Source: Lactobacillus agrestimuris
GTDB lineage: Bacteria > Bacillota > Bacilli > Lactobacillales > Lactobacillaceae
Length of the DNA: 64,000 nt
NCBI RefSeq assembly: GCF_943193025.1
Contig: NZ_CALPCQ010000003.1
Location: forward strand, 40,323-104,322
Direction: 5' to 3'
The notes under the pieces are model-generated. The model did not search any database and was not told where the DNA came from. It worked only from the letters and a program-made list of their open reading frames with translations. Each line of letters opens with the position of its first letter. Position 1 is the first letter of the stretch. Shown in pieces: positions 53,242-62,477 of this stretch. The position numbers and the translations under genes are program-made.

Positions 53242-54063
53242 CTAATAATCTTCATCTTCGCGCATAGTAGCTGGCCAACCATCAATTGGTTCACGCTTAT
53301 CTAAATCACGAAGTTTTTTCAATTCTTTCTGATTTAATTCAAAATCAAAAATATCAATATTCGCTTTAATATGCGCAGGATTAGTTGAACGTGGAATTGT
53401 CACAATATCATTTTGAACCAAGTAGCGCAAAATCACTTGATATGGCGACTTACCATACTTTTGACCTATTTCTTGCAAAATAGGATTGCTCATCAGATTC
53501 TGTCTTCCGCTACCTAACGGACTGTAACTTTCATGTACTATATTTTCTTTCTCAAAAAATTCATGCATCTTCCATTGTTGTAAAAGCAAATGAGTTTCAA
53601 TTTGGTCAACCATTGGACGAACATCAGAATTATTAATTAAATCAATAGTTTGACGACTATTGAAATTACTGATTCCAATCGCACGTGTCTTGCCAGCCTT
53701 GTATGCTTCTTCAAGGGCATGCCAAGTATCTAAATCATGTCCCATTGGCCAGTGAATTAAGATTAAGTCAAAATAATCTAAACCACTTCTTTGTAAAGAC
53801 TCATCAATTCCGGCCTTAGTTGCTTCATATCCATCAGTCATCGTCTTGGTAGTAATAAAAACCTCATCACGATCAATATGACTAGCGCGCACCGCTTCAC
53901 CGACTTGCTTTTCATTACGATAATATTGGGCAGTATCAATTAAGCGATATCCATCTTCAAAAGCCGATAAAACTGCATCTTTTGTTTGAGAAGGGCTAAT
54001 TTCATAGGTGCCAAAACCAAAAATTGGAATTTCAACACCATTGTTTAATTTTAAATTTTTCAT
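53242..54063 (-). CDS. aldo/keto reductase
   Basis: A 273-residue (beta/alpha)8 NADPH-dependent reductase of the AKR5-like group. Catalytic tetrad visible: Asp in YRLIDTAQYY, Tyr in the same block, Lys in VFITTKTMT and His in LILIHWPMG. NADP site near VTIPRSTNPAHIKAN. Reduces aldehydes or ketones; substrate unknown. The leader is divergent from nothing nearby; a long A/T region precedes it. Confidence 0.92.
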   Translation of the reverse strand: MKNLKLNNGVEIPIFGFGTYEISPSQTKDAVLSAFEDGYRLIDTAQYYRNEKQVGEAVRASHIDRDEVFITTKTMTDGYEATKAGIDESLQRSGLDYFDLILIHWPMGHDLDTWHALEEAYKAGKTRAIGISNFNSRQTIDLINNSDVRPMVDQIETHLLLQQWKMHEFFEKENIVHESYSPLGSGRQNLMSNPILQEIGQKYGKSPYQVILRYLVQNDIVTIPRSTNPAHIKANIDIFDFELNQKELKKLRDLDKREPIDGWPATMREDEDY

Positions 54064-54237
54064 GTTTTACCTCGATGATTTTTTACTTGTATAGAAACCA
54101 CTCAATCAAATACAATGTACTAAATCTATTCAAATATTATCATTATTTGGAGTTAACTCCAAACTTTTGCAGGGAAATGTATGTTTTTAATAAATCGTAT
54201 TGAATTAAAGATAAATATTTGTAAATTGAAAAAGCAT

Positions 54238-55032
54238 CTATTCTAGCATTAAACTAGATAGATACTTTTCGTAACCAGTAAGATTCAAAATTGTTTTGAT
54301 TGCATATTGCTGTTCTTGATCATTAGAAAACTTAGCTTCAAAATATCTGCCCATTAATTTTTGCATGAGTAATTTGCTTGAAGCTGGTAGTTTGTTTAAG
54401 AAATCAGTTGCAAGTTTGAATTCATTTTCTTGTTTATTATAATAGCAGATCGCCGCAAACCTAACAGCTATGTTAGCCAGCAACTGTAAGCTATATTCAT
54501 CTTGATAATTATTCTTACCATATTTATTAAAAATCGAATCAATTATTCCAACTAGATCATGGAAATTATATAAGATCATTGACATTGATAGAATCCATAA
54601 AGAATCTTGATCCCATTTTCCAGTTTTAAAAATATGATATTTTAACTTCCTGGCCGTTTTATTGGAGTAGGGGAAACTGTGATCATTCAATTCAGTCAAT
54701 AGTAGCTCAATGACTTGCTTGACTCGGAGATTAGTAAATTGTTCATCTTTTAGAATTTGCTTAAGTGTATCAACATCGTTAGTAAAAAAAGCAATTTCAA
54801 TTTGTTCTTGATACCAACGGTTCTTCGGTTCAATATCACCGAAACCATCTAAAAATTCCAATAGTGGGACATGATTTTTAGCCAAAAGTGCTAATAAATA
54901 ATGTAAACGAATCTTATTATCATTGCTTTCTATTCGAGAGTAAAAAGAGCGATCCATTATGCCTTTTGACATTTGAGTTTGATCTAAACCTAATGATAAT
55001 CGAATTTGTTTTAATTTATCGCCCATTCGCAT
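54238..55032 (-). CDS. Rgg-like XRE/TPR regulator 1
   Basis: A 264-residue regulator: XRE helix-turn-helix in the first 60 residues (MGDKLKQIRLSLGLDQTQMSKGIMDRSFYSRIE), then an all-helical TPR-type domain as in the RRNPP family (Rgg, PlcR, PrgX) that binds short peptides. Start ATG 55032 with GAAAGGA 8 nt upstream; it overlaps the preceding regulator gene by 22 nt, so the two are co-translated. No SHP-like pheromone ORF was seen next to it. Confidence 0.8.
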   Translation of the reverse strand: MRMGDKLKQIRLSLGLDQTQMSKGIMDRSFYSRIESNDNKIRLHYLLALLAKNHVPLLEFLDGFGDIEPKNRWYQEQIEIAFFTNDVDTLKQILKDEQFTNLRVKQVIELLLTELNDHSFPYSNKTARKLKYHIFKTGKWDQDSLWILSMSMILYNFHDLVGIIDSIFNKYGKNNYQDEYSLQLLANIAVRFAAICYYNKQENEFKLATDFLNKLPASSKLLMQKLMGRYFEAKFSNDQEQQYAIKTILNLTGYEKYLSSLMLE

Positions 55033-55814
55033 AGATGCAATCCTTTCACATATCTATCATAGTCACATTCAGATAGAAGGTTATTAATCATACTTATAGT
55101 CTCTGTATCATTTTTAAATTTTGCCCAGTACCATTTTGCCAGCAATTTTTGAAAAAATATTTCAGATCCTTCAGGTAAATCAGAAATCTTCTGCATCAAT
55201 TTAAGACTATCTTCTTGTTCACCTTCATTAACTAAATGGATTAAATAAGTTAATTCAAAATTGGCAAGAGCTGACAATAAACGCCCGTCTCGCAAATCGA
55301 ATTGATCATATTTTTCAAAAATCGGACCGGTTAATAGCTTAAGCTCCGAAGGTTGAAATATTGGAATGGCGATGGTCAACTCCCATAAACTTTTTTCATT
55401 CCAAGAATTGATCATCAAAATATTCTTTTTTATTTCATGCTTTAACTTTTTTGGGACTCCTTCAATCGTATCTTGCAAAATAGCTGTCATTAATTGTGCT
55501 TCTAATTTTAGTTTGTAGTCATTAGTTGACTTCTCTAATTTTCGTATCAGATCTATATTGCGTTCACTAAAGGCCAAAATTAACTGTTCCTGAATTTTTT
55601 GATGAGTTGATTTAATCGTAGTAAAGCCTTCAAAAAAATCATAAAGAGAAACTTGATGGACGTTTAAAATTTGTAATAAATCATCGACATTCATGTCATG
55701 TTGTCCGTGCTCAACTCTTGAATAAAATGAACCAGTTACTATGCCTGCAGCCATTTCTTTTTGGGTTAAGCCAAGTAAAGTTCGTGTCTTTTTTAATTGT
55801 TCACCAAATTCCAT
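55011..55814 (-). CDS. Rgg-like XRE/TPR regulator 2
   Basis: A 267-residue paralogue: HTH MEFGEQLKKTRTLLGLTQKEMAAGIVTGSFYSRVEHG, then helical repeats. I start it at ATG 55814 behind GGGGTG, not at the upstream in-frame ATG 55841 that lacks a site. Operator-like palindrome ATTCGTAAACGAAT (55880-55893) lies in its promoter region. Ends inside regulator 1. Probably senses an intracellular peptide. Confidence 0.8.
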   Translation of the reverse strand: MEFGEQLKKTRTLLGLTQKEMAAGIVTGSFYSRVEHGQHDMNVDDLLQILNVHQVSLYDFFEGFTTIKSTHQKIQEQLILAFSERNIDLIRKLEKSTNDYKLKLEAQLMTAILQDTIEGVPKKLKHEIKKNILMINSWNEKSLWELTIAIPIFQPSELKLLTGPIFEKYDQFDLRDGRLLSALANFELTYLIHLVNEGEQEDSLKLMQKISDLPEGSEIFFQKLLAKWYWAKFKNDTETISMINNLLSECDYDRYVKGLHLCEWAIN

Positions 55815-55879
55815 TTTTCTACACCCCATATCAGATTTCATGTTTATATTATTTGTATATTTGCACGAAAGCTTAAAAA

Positions 55880-55893
55880 ATTCGTAAACGAAT
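55880..55893. promoter_or_regulatory. palindromic operator candidate before Rgg-like regulator 2
   Basis: ATTCGT-AA-ACGAAT, a perfect dyad between the terminator at 55900 and the gene start. Confidence 0.45.
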
Positions 55894-55898
55894 ATAAA

Positions 55899-55933
55899 AA
55901 GTCACCAGTTTTATAACTGATGACTTTTTACTA
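55899..55933. terminator. bidirectional terminator between Rgg-like genes 2 and 3
   Basis: AAAAAGTCACCAGTT / AACTGATGACTTTTT stem; ends regulator 3 on the minus strand. Confidence 0.8.
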
Positions 55934-55964
55934 GATTTGATGAAATATGGTATACATGTATAAA

Positions 55965-56777
55965 TTAATCAATCGTATCTTGGATTAAAGCAATGTATTT
56001 ATCCTTCTTTAAAATATCAATAATTTCATTCACAGTTTTTTGATCACGATTAAATAATGCTTCGTAGTAAGTAGCCAATATGTTGCTAAAACCAATTTCT
56101 GGAGTTACAGGAAGCTGACGTAAAAAGGCAATGGCCTTGACAGCATACATCTTATCCGCCTGAGCATGATAACAACAATTAAGATAATTTACAGCAATCC
56201 AAGATACAAATTGAAGGGTAAAGGGATCAGTAGCAGGATGTTTTGTAAATGCCTTAAACGCAGATTGAACTAATTGATCCGCTTCCTCAATTGACAATAA
56301 AATTATGGCCTGACTAAGGAAGTAATACGATGTTCGATCCCAGTCGTCATTAATAATTAATTTTTTTAACTTTTGCTGTAATTCTGACGAAATTCGTTCA
56401 TTTGAATGAGTTACCCATGCAAAAGCTAATTCCAGACGAAATTTTAACCAATCCGGTAAATCTTCTTCTTGCTTTAAACGTTCTTCAATTTCTTTTAACT
56501 TGGTAAGATTCTTAGTATTTTTGGCGAAGGTTATTTCTGATTCAATTTCATAATAAGAATTGAAAATATTTTTGTCTTGATTGGTTAAATGACTAAAAAA
56601 ACTAACCACATCAAAATGATGAGCAGTTAAGATTTTGATAAGTAAGTTAGTATCAATTCCATGCATCCCACGTTCGACTTTTGAATAAAATGATTGTGAG
56701 ACAATCCCAGCAGCCATTTCTTTTTGATCCATTCCAGCATGTAAACGATATGATTTTAGTGCTTGTCCAATAGTCAT
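55965..56777 (-). CDS. Rgg-like XRE/TPR regulator 3
   Basis: A 270-residue RRNPP-type regulator, paralogous to the two that follow it. HTH TIGQALKSYRLHAGMDQKEMAAGIVSQSFYSKVERG at residues 2-37, then TPR-like helices. ATG 56777 with GGAGG 8 nt upstream is chosen over an earlier in-frame ATG at 56822. Own promoter and terminator. The tandem set of three suggests recent duplication and divergent peptide specificity. Confidence 0.8.
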   Translation of the reverse strand: MTIGQALKSYRLHAGMDQKEMAAGIVSQSFYSKVERGMHGIDTNLLIKILTAHHFDVVSFFSHLTNQDKNIFNSYYEIESEITFAKNTKNLTKLKEIEERLKQEEDLPDWLKFRLELAFAWVTHSNERISSELQQKLKKLIINDDWDRTSYYFLSQAIILLSIEEADQLVQSAFKAFTKHPATDPFTLQFVSWIAVNYLNCCYHAQADKMYAVKAIAFLRQLPVTPEIGFSNILATYYEALFNRDQKTVNEIIDILKKDKYIALIQDTID

Positions 56778-56819
56778 TATTACAGCCTCCACTTTTTTAA
56801 TATCATTATTATAGTGGAA

Positions 56820-56858
56820 CAAAAAACAATCTGCTATGCTTAGCAGATTGTTTTTATC
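56820..56858. terminator. bidirectional terminator
   Basis: AACAATCTGCT / AGCAGATTGTT stem, loop ATGCTT, A- and T-runs on both sides; ends the hydrolase operon on the minus strand. Confidence 0.8.
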
Positions 56859-56924
56859 ACTAATTATTGATCTTTTTGATAAAAATATCGTTTATTTGCA
56901 AAATTGCACTTTTTAGGAGGTTTT

Positions 56925-57644
56925 TTATTTGCTAACTTTATTGAGCCAATTGATTAACAAACTAGCCACTTGTTTTTGCTGATTGGCATTGGAGATAGTT
57001 GCTTGACCATCGCCTTTTTGGTGACCATAAGAACCAAAGCCGCCATGATTACCACCTTTAATAGTTTGATAGCTAGTATTTTTAGGCAGATATTTTTTAT
57101 TAGCTTGGTATTGATGCCAATTTAGGACTTTATCATGACTAGCAGTAATAGAAAGCACATCTAAATTCGTTTTATCTAAGCGTCCTTTTTCATCCGCATA
57201 AGCACCAAGTAGGAAAATACCACGCAGATATTTATTATGACTACCATGGCCATAACGACTAGCCATTGCTCCACCTAAAGAGTGCCCACCAACAACATAA
57301 TTTTTATTTTTGCCAGCTAATTTATCGGCTACATTAACATTGAAGAAGGCCATGTTTAACGGAAAATGAACAATTTTAACGGTATAGCCAGCACTGGCAA
57401 CTTGTTTGGCCCAGATTGAATATGAATCTGGTTCAACTAACGCACCAGTATAAAAAATGACCGTCATCTTATTATGTCGTGCTTTAAAAACTGTCGCATT
57501 ATTAGTCTGGTTAGCAGTTTGGGCGACTTTTTGAGCAGTAGAGGAGGGATGATAGGTTGAAAAATGAACCCATCCAGCAGCTACAATTAATAAAATGGCA
57601 ATAACACTAATAATGGCGATAATAATTTTTTGGGCTTTTTTCAT
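56925..57644 (-). CDS. membrane-anchored alpha/beta hydrolase
   Basis: A 239-residue protein with one N-terminal membrane helix (about residues 6-26) and an extracellular alpha/beta-hydrolase domain: FYTGALVEPDSYSIWA, nucleophile GGHSLGGAMA, Asp in ITASHDKVL and His in GGNHGGFG. Resembles the YdeN/pfam12695 group; substrate unknown. It starts 5 nt after the HxlR regulator gene, so both form an operon. Confidence 0.82.
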   Translation of the reverse strand: MKKAQKIIIAIISVIAILLIVAAGWVHFSTYHPSSTAQKVAQTANQTNNATVFKARHNKMTVIFYTGALVEPDSYSIWAKQVASAGYTVKIVHFPLNMAFFNVNVADKLAGKNKNYVVGGHSLGGAMASRYGHGSHNKYLRGIFLLGAYADEKGRLDKTNLDVLSITASHDKVLNWHQYQANKKYLPKNTSYQTIKGGNHGGFGSYGHQKGDGQATISNANQQKQVASLLINWLNKVSK

Positions 57645-57649
57645 TTTTA

Positions 57650-58069
57650 TTACTTTAGATTCTGTTCCTTTTCATTGTGTAAATTTTTAACTTTTTTGGC
57701 ATCAATATCAAAACTGATATTTGCTTGATTATTTTGAGCTAATTTTTCACCAAGAAAATTTAGATTAATTAGGTTTTCTGAAAGTTCCTGACCGATTGGC
57801 GTTAAAGAATAGACTACTTTAGGTGGTACTGTCCCATAACTTCTTTTAGTAACAATGCCATCTTGTTCTAATTGAGTGAGTTGTTCGGTTAATACTTTTT
57901 TAGAAATCTTGGTATGGTTAACATCATTTTCATATTTAAGTAATTCTAGGTAACGATATTTTTTAAGTCCTAGTGCGCAAATGATGGATACTTTCCATTT
58001 TCCTGCAATTACTTTTAAGAGATAATTAGTTCCCATATGAAAATTATGATCAGTCAATGTCTTCACCAC
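57650..58069 (-). CDS. HxlR-family transcriptional regulator
   Basis: A 139-residue winged-helix regulator. LKVIAGKWKVSIICALGLKKYRYLELL and KISKKVLTEQLTQLEQDGIVTKRSYGTVPPKVVYSLTPIGQEL are the HxlR core. The N-terminus is uncertain (GTG 58069, or a TTG a few codons on). Divergent from an FMN reductase gene with a clear dyad between, the usual HxlR arrangement in which the regulator senses quinones or aldehydes and controls both. Confidence 0.85.
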   Translation of the reverse strand: MVKTLTDHNFHMGTNYLLKVIAGKWKVSIICALGLKKYRYLELLKYENDVNHTKISKKVLTEQLTQLEQDGIVTKRSYGTVPPKVVYSLTPIGQELSENLINLNFLGEKLAQNNQANISFDIDAKKVKNLHNEKEQNLK

Positions 58070-58104
58070 TTTAATTTCTACTTTTTAGTTACTATTATAC
58101 TTCA

Positions 58105-58130
58105 AAGTAACTACTTACTTTTAGTAAGTA
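58105..58130. promoter_or_regulatory. HxlR operator
   Basis: TACTTAC-TTTTA-GTAAGTA (58112-58130) is a perfect dyad overlapping AAAGTAA-CTAC-TTACTTT (58105-58122), between the divergent genes. A degenerate copy remains at about 59215-59235. Confidence 0.65.
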
Positions 58131-58222
58131 AAACAACTAGAATAACTATATAAAGTATAAAATATTTTTGATAGTTTAAATTTTTTATTAATAAAAATAG
58201 ATAGAGTTAAGGAGGAATTGTC

Positions 58223-58762
58223 ATGAAAGTATTGGTAATTTTAGGTAGTACGCAACGTCCTGGTAGTTCAACTACTTTAGCTGAGGCTTTTAGTAAAGGT
58301 GCAAAAGAAGCAGGCCATGAAGTCACAATCTATGATGCGGCAAAGAATCCAATTACTCCGTTAGAAGTAGATATTAATAAGCATGTGATGCCTGGGGATG
58401 AAAATACTCAACATTACTTACATTTATTGCAAGAAGCAGATGCAGTAGTTTTTGCTACACCACTTTATTATTTTGGTATGAGTGCACAAATGAAAGCCGC
58501 CGTTGATCGTTTTTATGAAGATAAGGATGGACTAAAGGGTGATAAATATGGTGTCTTATTAGCAACAGGATGGGGAGATAGTTTTCGCTTTGATAATTTA
58601 GTCGGACACTATCATGCATTGCTTCATTTTATGAAATGGATTGATGCTGGTTATATTACTGCTCAATGGTCTGATAATGTTGATTTATTAAAACAGCATG
58701 ATTATATTGAACAGGCCTATAAAATTGGTCGCCATTTGGGTGAACCGATTAGAGTAGAGTAA
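58223..58762 (+). CDS. NADPH-dependent FMN reductase-type oxidoreductase, copy 1
   Basis: A 179-residue flavodoxin-fold enzyme. The FMN phosphate loop is GSTQRPGSSTT (residues 8-18) and the TPLYYFGMSAQMKAAVDRF block near residue 83-101 is typical of the NADPH_FMN_red/Flavodoxin_2 group. Probably reduces quinones or nitro compounds. Almost identical in sequence to the enzyme at 62478-63011. AGGAGG site. Divergent from hxlR. Confidence 0.88.
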   Translation: MKVLVILGSTQRPGSSTTLAEAFSKGAKEAGHEVTIYDAAKNPITPLEVDINKHVMPGDENTQHYLHLLQEADAVVFATPLYYFGMSAQMKAAVDRFYEDKDGLKGDKYGVLLATGWGDSFRFDNLVGHYHALLHFMKWIDAGYITAQWSDNVDLLKQHDYIEQAYKIGRHLGEPIRVE

Positions 58763-58773
58763 AAACTGATATG

Positions 58774-58810
58774 AACCTCGAAATTCGGGCAAGAATTTCG
58801 AGGTTTTTTA
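58774..58810 (+). terminator. terminator of oxidoreductase copy 1
   Basis: AACCTCGAAATTC / GAATTTCGAGGTT stem then T6. Confidence 0.85.
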
Positions 58811-59050
58811 TTGTATTTAATTTATGTGCGATAACCAAAATAGTATGATCCTTTTTAATCTTCTCAATTTGATTCATAACTTCTAACTCTGACTCAGAAT
58901 CTAAATTAGACGTAACTTCATCAAATAAAATTATTTTTGCATTTGGTAATAAAGCCCGAACTATATTAATTTTCTATTTTTGACTACCAGATAAATTTTT
59001 ACCATTTTCTAAAATATTATATTCTAGATCATTCGGTAAGTGTATCAAAT
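58810..59050 (-). pseudogene. fragment of an ABC transporter ATPase
   Basis: Minus-strand frame reading NLIHLPNDLEYNILENGKNLSGSQK, a TAG stop, KINIVRALLPNAKIILFDEVTSNLDSE, then TILVIAHK: signature, Walker B and H-loop of an exporter ATPase. The stop within the signature region and the missing N-terminal half make it a relic. Its upstream end joins an HxlR fragment. Confidence 0.7.
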
Positions 59051-59235
59051 TAAGTAATTCTAGGTAACGATATTTTTTAATTTCAAGTGCGCAGATAATT
59101 GAAATTTTCCATTTGCCTGCAATTACCTTTAGAAGGTAATTAGATATGAAAGTTGTAATTAGTCACTTATTCCCACCACTTTAATTTATACTTTTGTCTA
59201 CTATTATACTTTAAAGTGCCTACTTACTTTAAGCA
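59051..59235 (-). pseudogene. 5' fragment and promoter of an hxlR duplicate
   Basis: Closely matches 57940-58130: the frame NYLLKVIAGKWKISIICALEIKKYRYLELL and the upstream operator region are kept with substitutions, but the gene is cut off after about 30 codons where the ABC fragment begins. Shows that the regulator/promoter block was duplicated. Confidence 0.75.
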
Positions 59236-59326
59236 AGAAATCTAATTACAATAATTACAATAAGTATGTATACTTTAATAAAATAATTTTATATTGATTG
59301 GTAAATAATATTAGGAGGCGACAATA

Positions 59327-60244
59327 ATGAAGTATCTCAAAAAAGACTTAGGCAGTCATGGAGCTTATGCCAAATATTATCTTCAAGAACGTAGTGAAGA
59401 AATAGATCCTCAACGTAAATTTCCAACTATGATTATTTGTCCCGGTGGAGCCTTTATGATGACTTCTTTTCGTGAAGATGAAGCAGTCGCATTACGCTTT
59501 TTGGATGAAGGCTTTAATGTGGTGGTAGTCCATTATGCTACTGATGGTGCAGATAATTATCTGGGCAAAAGTAGTGATCAGCTTCCCAAAAAACCAGTAA
59601 GCTTATTTCCAAATTCTCTAGTAGAATTGGCTCAAGCAGTTAGCTATCTCAAAGAACATGCGACTGATTGGGGTGTTAATGAAAATTATATTTGTGTCGG
59701 TGGTTTTTCGGCGGGAGCTAATATTGCGGCACAGTTAGGTGTGTATTGGCAAGAAGAATGGTTAGAAAAGTTAGTTGGTAAGCCTAAAGAATTGTATCGC
59801 CCAACACATTTAATGTTAGGTTATGGCGCATATGATTTATCAGATAAAGGTAATTCACGTTATACTAAAATGCCAGAGATTATGAGTTATGCTCGTCATG
59901 CTTTATTCGGAACAGTTGATCCGGCAGAAGAACAATTGGATAAAGTAAATCCTATAAAACATATTAGTACTTTTACACCACCGACATTTTTATGGCAAAC
60001 TGCAAAGGACGAAGTTGTTAATGTGCAGGGGACGATTGATTTTGAGCAAGCTCTTTTTAATAAAAATGTTCCGTTTGAAGCTCATATTTTTAATGAGGGT
60101 GGTCATGGTCTCTCGTTGGCCGACTTAAGAACAGGTAATAGTCAAAAACAGGTTAATTTTCAAGTAAGTAAATGGTTTGATCTTTTTATTGAGTGGTTAG
60201 CTCCCCATAAAAGTCAAAGGGCTACTTTCTTTTCAGCAGATTAA
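59327..60244 (+). CDS. alpha/beta hydrolase, esterase/lipase type
   Basis: A 305-residue cytosolic esterase of the HSL/BD-FAE-like group. Oxyanion region CPGGAFMM (about residues 38-45), nucleophile GGFSAGAN (Ser near 128), Asp in WQTAKDEVV and His in NEGGHGLSL. Likely acts on acetyl or feruloyl esters of plant glycosides, fitting the GH3 beta-glucosidase gene 15 nt downstream. GGAGG site; promoter region derived from the duplicated hxlR block. Confidence 0.87.
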   Translation: MKYLKKDLGSHGAYAKYYLQERSEEIDPQRKFPTMIICPGGAFMMTSFREDEAVALRFLDEGFNVVVVHYATDGADNYLGKSSDQLPKKPVSLFPNSLVELAQAVSYLKEHATDWGVNENYICVGGFSAGANIAAQLGVYWQEEWLEKLVGKPKELYRPTHLMLGYGAYDLSDKGNSRYTKMPEIMSYARHALFGTVDPAEEQLDKVNPIKHISTFTPPTFLWQTAKDEVVNVQGTIDFEQALFNKNVPFEAHIFNEGGHGLSLADLRTGNSQKQVNFQVSKWFDLFIEWLAPHKSQRATFFSAD

Positions 60245-60259
60245 TTATGAGGTGATTTT

Positions 60260-62464
60260 ATGGTAAAAATAGATCTTGATTTTGTAAAAAATTTAACGCT
60301 TGAAGAGCGTGCAGAACTAGTTACAGGAAAGGATTTCTGGTTTACTGCTAGTGTTCCCAGAGTTAAATCAATGATGATGACTGATGGACCATCAGGTTTA
60401 AGAAAGCAGGCCGATGGTGCTGATGCGTTAGGAATCAATGCTAGTGTTGATGCAGTTTGTTTCCCAAGTTCAGCTTTAACAGCAAGTTCTTTTGATGAAA
60501 AGATGCTGTTTAAGTTAGGAGAAAATCTGGGAATAGCAGCAAGTGCAGAAAATGTTGGTGTGTTATTAGGACCGGGAGTAAATATTAAACGTAGTCCTTT
60601 GGCAGGGCGTAACTTTGAATACTTTTCTGAAGATCCCTTGTTAGCTGGAAAAATGGGGGTTGCCTATGTAAAAGGGGTTCAAAGTAAAGGTGTTGGAGTG
60701 AGCGTAAAGCACTTTGCGGCAAATAATCGTGAAGATCAACGTTTTACTTCATCTTCAAATATTGATGAACGTACTTTACGTGAAATATATCTTTCTCAAT
60801 TTGAAAGAATCGTTACTGAGGCCCAACCAGCTACAATCATGTGCTCATATAATCGTTTAAATGGGGTACTTAATTCACAAAATCAACATCTTTTAACTGA
60901 TATTCTTCGCAATGAATGGGGCTTTGATGGCTTTGTAATGTCTGATTGGGGTGCAGTCGCTGATCATGTAGCGGCATTAAAAGCAGGATTAGATTTAGAA
61001 ATGCCTGGTAAAGGACAAATTTCAGTTGATGAAATTGTGACTGCAGTTAAGGAAGGCCAATTAGATGAAGCTACTTTAAATCGTTCTGTGTTACGAATAT
61101 TAAAGATCGTTGAAAAATGGGGTAAAAATCATGCTAGTGAAGCAGAGTATGATAAAGATCAACAACATGAATTTGCTCGTAAATTAGCAGATGAAAGTAT
61201 TATTCTTTTAAAAAATGAAAATCAACAACTCCCACTTAATACTGAAAAATCGATTGCTATTATTGGTGAATTAGCACAAAAGCCACGCTATGAAGGTGGC
61301 GGTAGTTCCCATGTTAATGCTCACCACCTAGTTACGCCACTTGAAGCTGCACCTGAAAATGCGGAATATGCTTCTGGCTATGACTTAACTACAAATGAAC
61401 CTGATAATGAACTAGAAAGAAAGGCTATTGATTTAGCAAAACAAAAAGATCAAGTGATTTTCTTTGCTGGTTTTCCAGAAGAAATGGAAACAGAAGGTTT
61501 TGATAAGAAGTCAATTGCTTTACCAGAAAATCAAAATCATCTTTTAGCCGAAATTGTTAAAGTTAATCCAAATGTAGTGGTGGTATTAGAAAACGGCTCA
61601 GTAGTTGAAATGCCTTGGGCTGATCAAGTACCTGCAATTGTAGAAACTTATTTAGCTGGTGAAGCAGTTGGTGAAGCTACTTGGGATATCTTAACTGGTA
61701 AAGTTAATCCGTCAGGAAAATTATCCGAAACTTTCCCAATTAAATTGGCAGATAATCCAACTTATTTGACTTTTAACGCTAGCAAAAAAGAAGAAAATTA
61801 TCATGAAGGAATTTTTGTAGGCTATCGTTACTATGATTCTAAAGGCGTTCCAGTACGTTTCCCATTCGGTCATGGATTAAGTTATACGGAATTTGAATAT
61901 AGCAATTTACAAATTTCTGAAAAAGAAAATAGAGTTGAAGTAAGTTTTAAGATTAAAAATATTGGTCAAAGAACAGGTAAAGAAGTAGCTCAGCTCTATG
62001 TTGGCAATAAAACTAGTTTTATCGAAAAGCCAAAGAAGGAATTAAGAGCCTTTACTAAAGTGAACCTTGAACCAGGAGAAAGTAAACAAGTAACACTTTC
62101 CTTAACTCGGCGAGATTTTGCTTGGTATAACGCTGAAAAGGCAAGTTGGCAAATTGATAATGGAAGCTATGAAATTTTTGTCGGTTCTTCTGCTTCTGAC
62201 ATTAGACTTCAGAATGAATTTACTTTAACAATTGGTACAACTCCGGCAGTTAAAATTAACCGCGATACTTATATTAATGAAGTTGTTAATAGTGAAGATC
62301 CAGTTGTAAAAAAGGCATTGCAAACATCTGGTTTAGGTAGTGAACTAGAAAAGATGTTAAGCCCAGAGAATGAAGCCATTTTTGCTAATATGCCATTACG
62401 TGCACTAGGAATGGTAAATATTCCTGAAAAAATGGTAAAAGATTTTATTGCAGAAGTTAATTAA
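60260..62464 (+). CDS. glycoside hydrolase family 3 beta-glucosidase
   Basis: A 734-residue GH3 enzyme: N-terminal (beta/alpha)8 domain with the nucleophile Asp in FVMSDWGAV (about residue 228), KHFAANNREDQR substrate block, then the alpha/beta sandwich domain and a C-terminal fibronectin III-like domain (GKEVAQLYVGNKTS, PKKELRAFTKV). No signal peptide, so it acts inside the cell on imported glucosides. GAGGTG site. Operon with the esterase upstream and an FMN reductase downstream. Confidence 0.93.
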   Translation: MVKIDLDFVKNLTLEERAELVTGKDFWFTASVPRVKSMMMTDGPSGLRKQADGADALGINASVDAVCFPSSALTASSFDEKMLFKLGENLGIAASAENVGVLLGPGVNIKRSPLAGRNFEYFSEDPLLAGKMGVAYVKGVQSKGVGVSVKHFAANNREDQRFTSSSNIDERTLREIYLSQFERIVTEAQPATIMCSYNRLNGVLNSQNQHLLTDILRNEWGFDGFVMSDWGAVADHVAALKAGLDLEMPGKGQISVDEIVTAVKEGQLDEATLNRSVLRILKIVEKWGKNHASEAEYDKDQQHEFARKLADESIILLKNENQQLPLNTEKSIAIIGELAQKPRYEGGGSSHVNAHHLVTPLEAAPENAEYASGYDLTTNEPDNELERKAIDLAKQKDQVIFFAGFPEEMETEGFDKKSIALPENQNHLLAEIVKVNPNVVVVLENGSVVEMPWADQVPAIVETYLAGEAVGEATWDILTGKVNPSGKLSETFPIKLADNPTYLTFNASKKEENYHEGIFVGYRYYDSKGVPVRFPFGHGLSYTEFEYSNLQISEKENRVEVSFKIKNIGQRTGKEVAQLYVGNKTSFIEKPKKELRAFTKVNLEPGESKQVTLSLTRRDFAWYNAEKASWQIDNGSYEIFVGSSASDIRLQNEFTLTIGTTPAVKINRDTYINEVVNSEDPVVKKALQTSGLGSELEKMLSPENEAIFANMPLRALGMVNIPEKMVKDFIAEVN

Positions 62465-62477
62465 GGAGAAAGACTTA

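Noticed and set aside
55965..56822. Longer N-terminus (MFHYNNDIKK...) for Rgg-like regulator 3
   Set aside because: The in-frame ATG at 56777 has GGAGG at proper distance and aligns with the HTH start of its paralogues.
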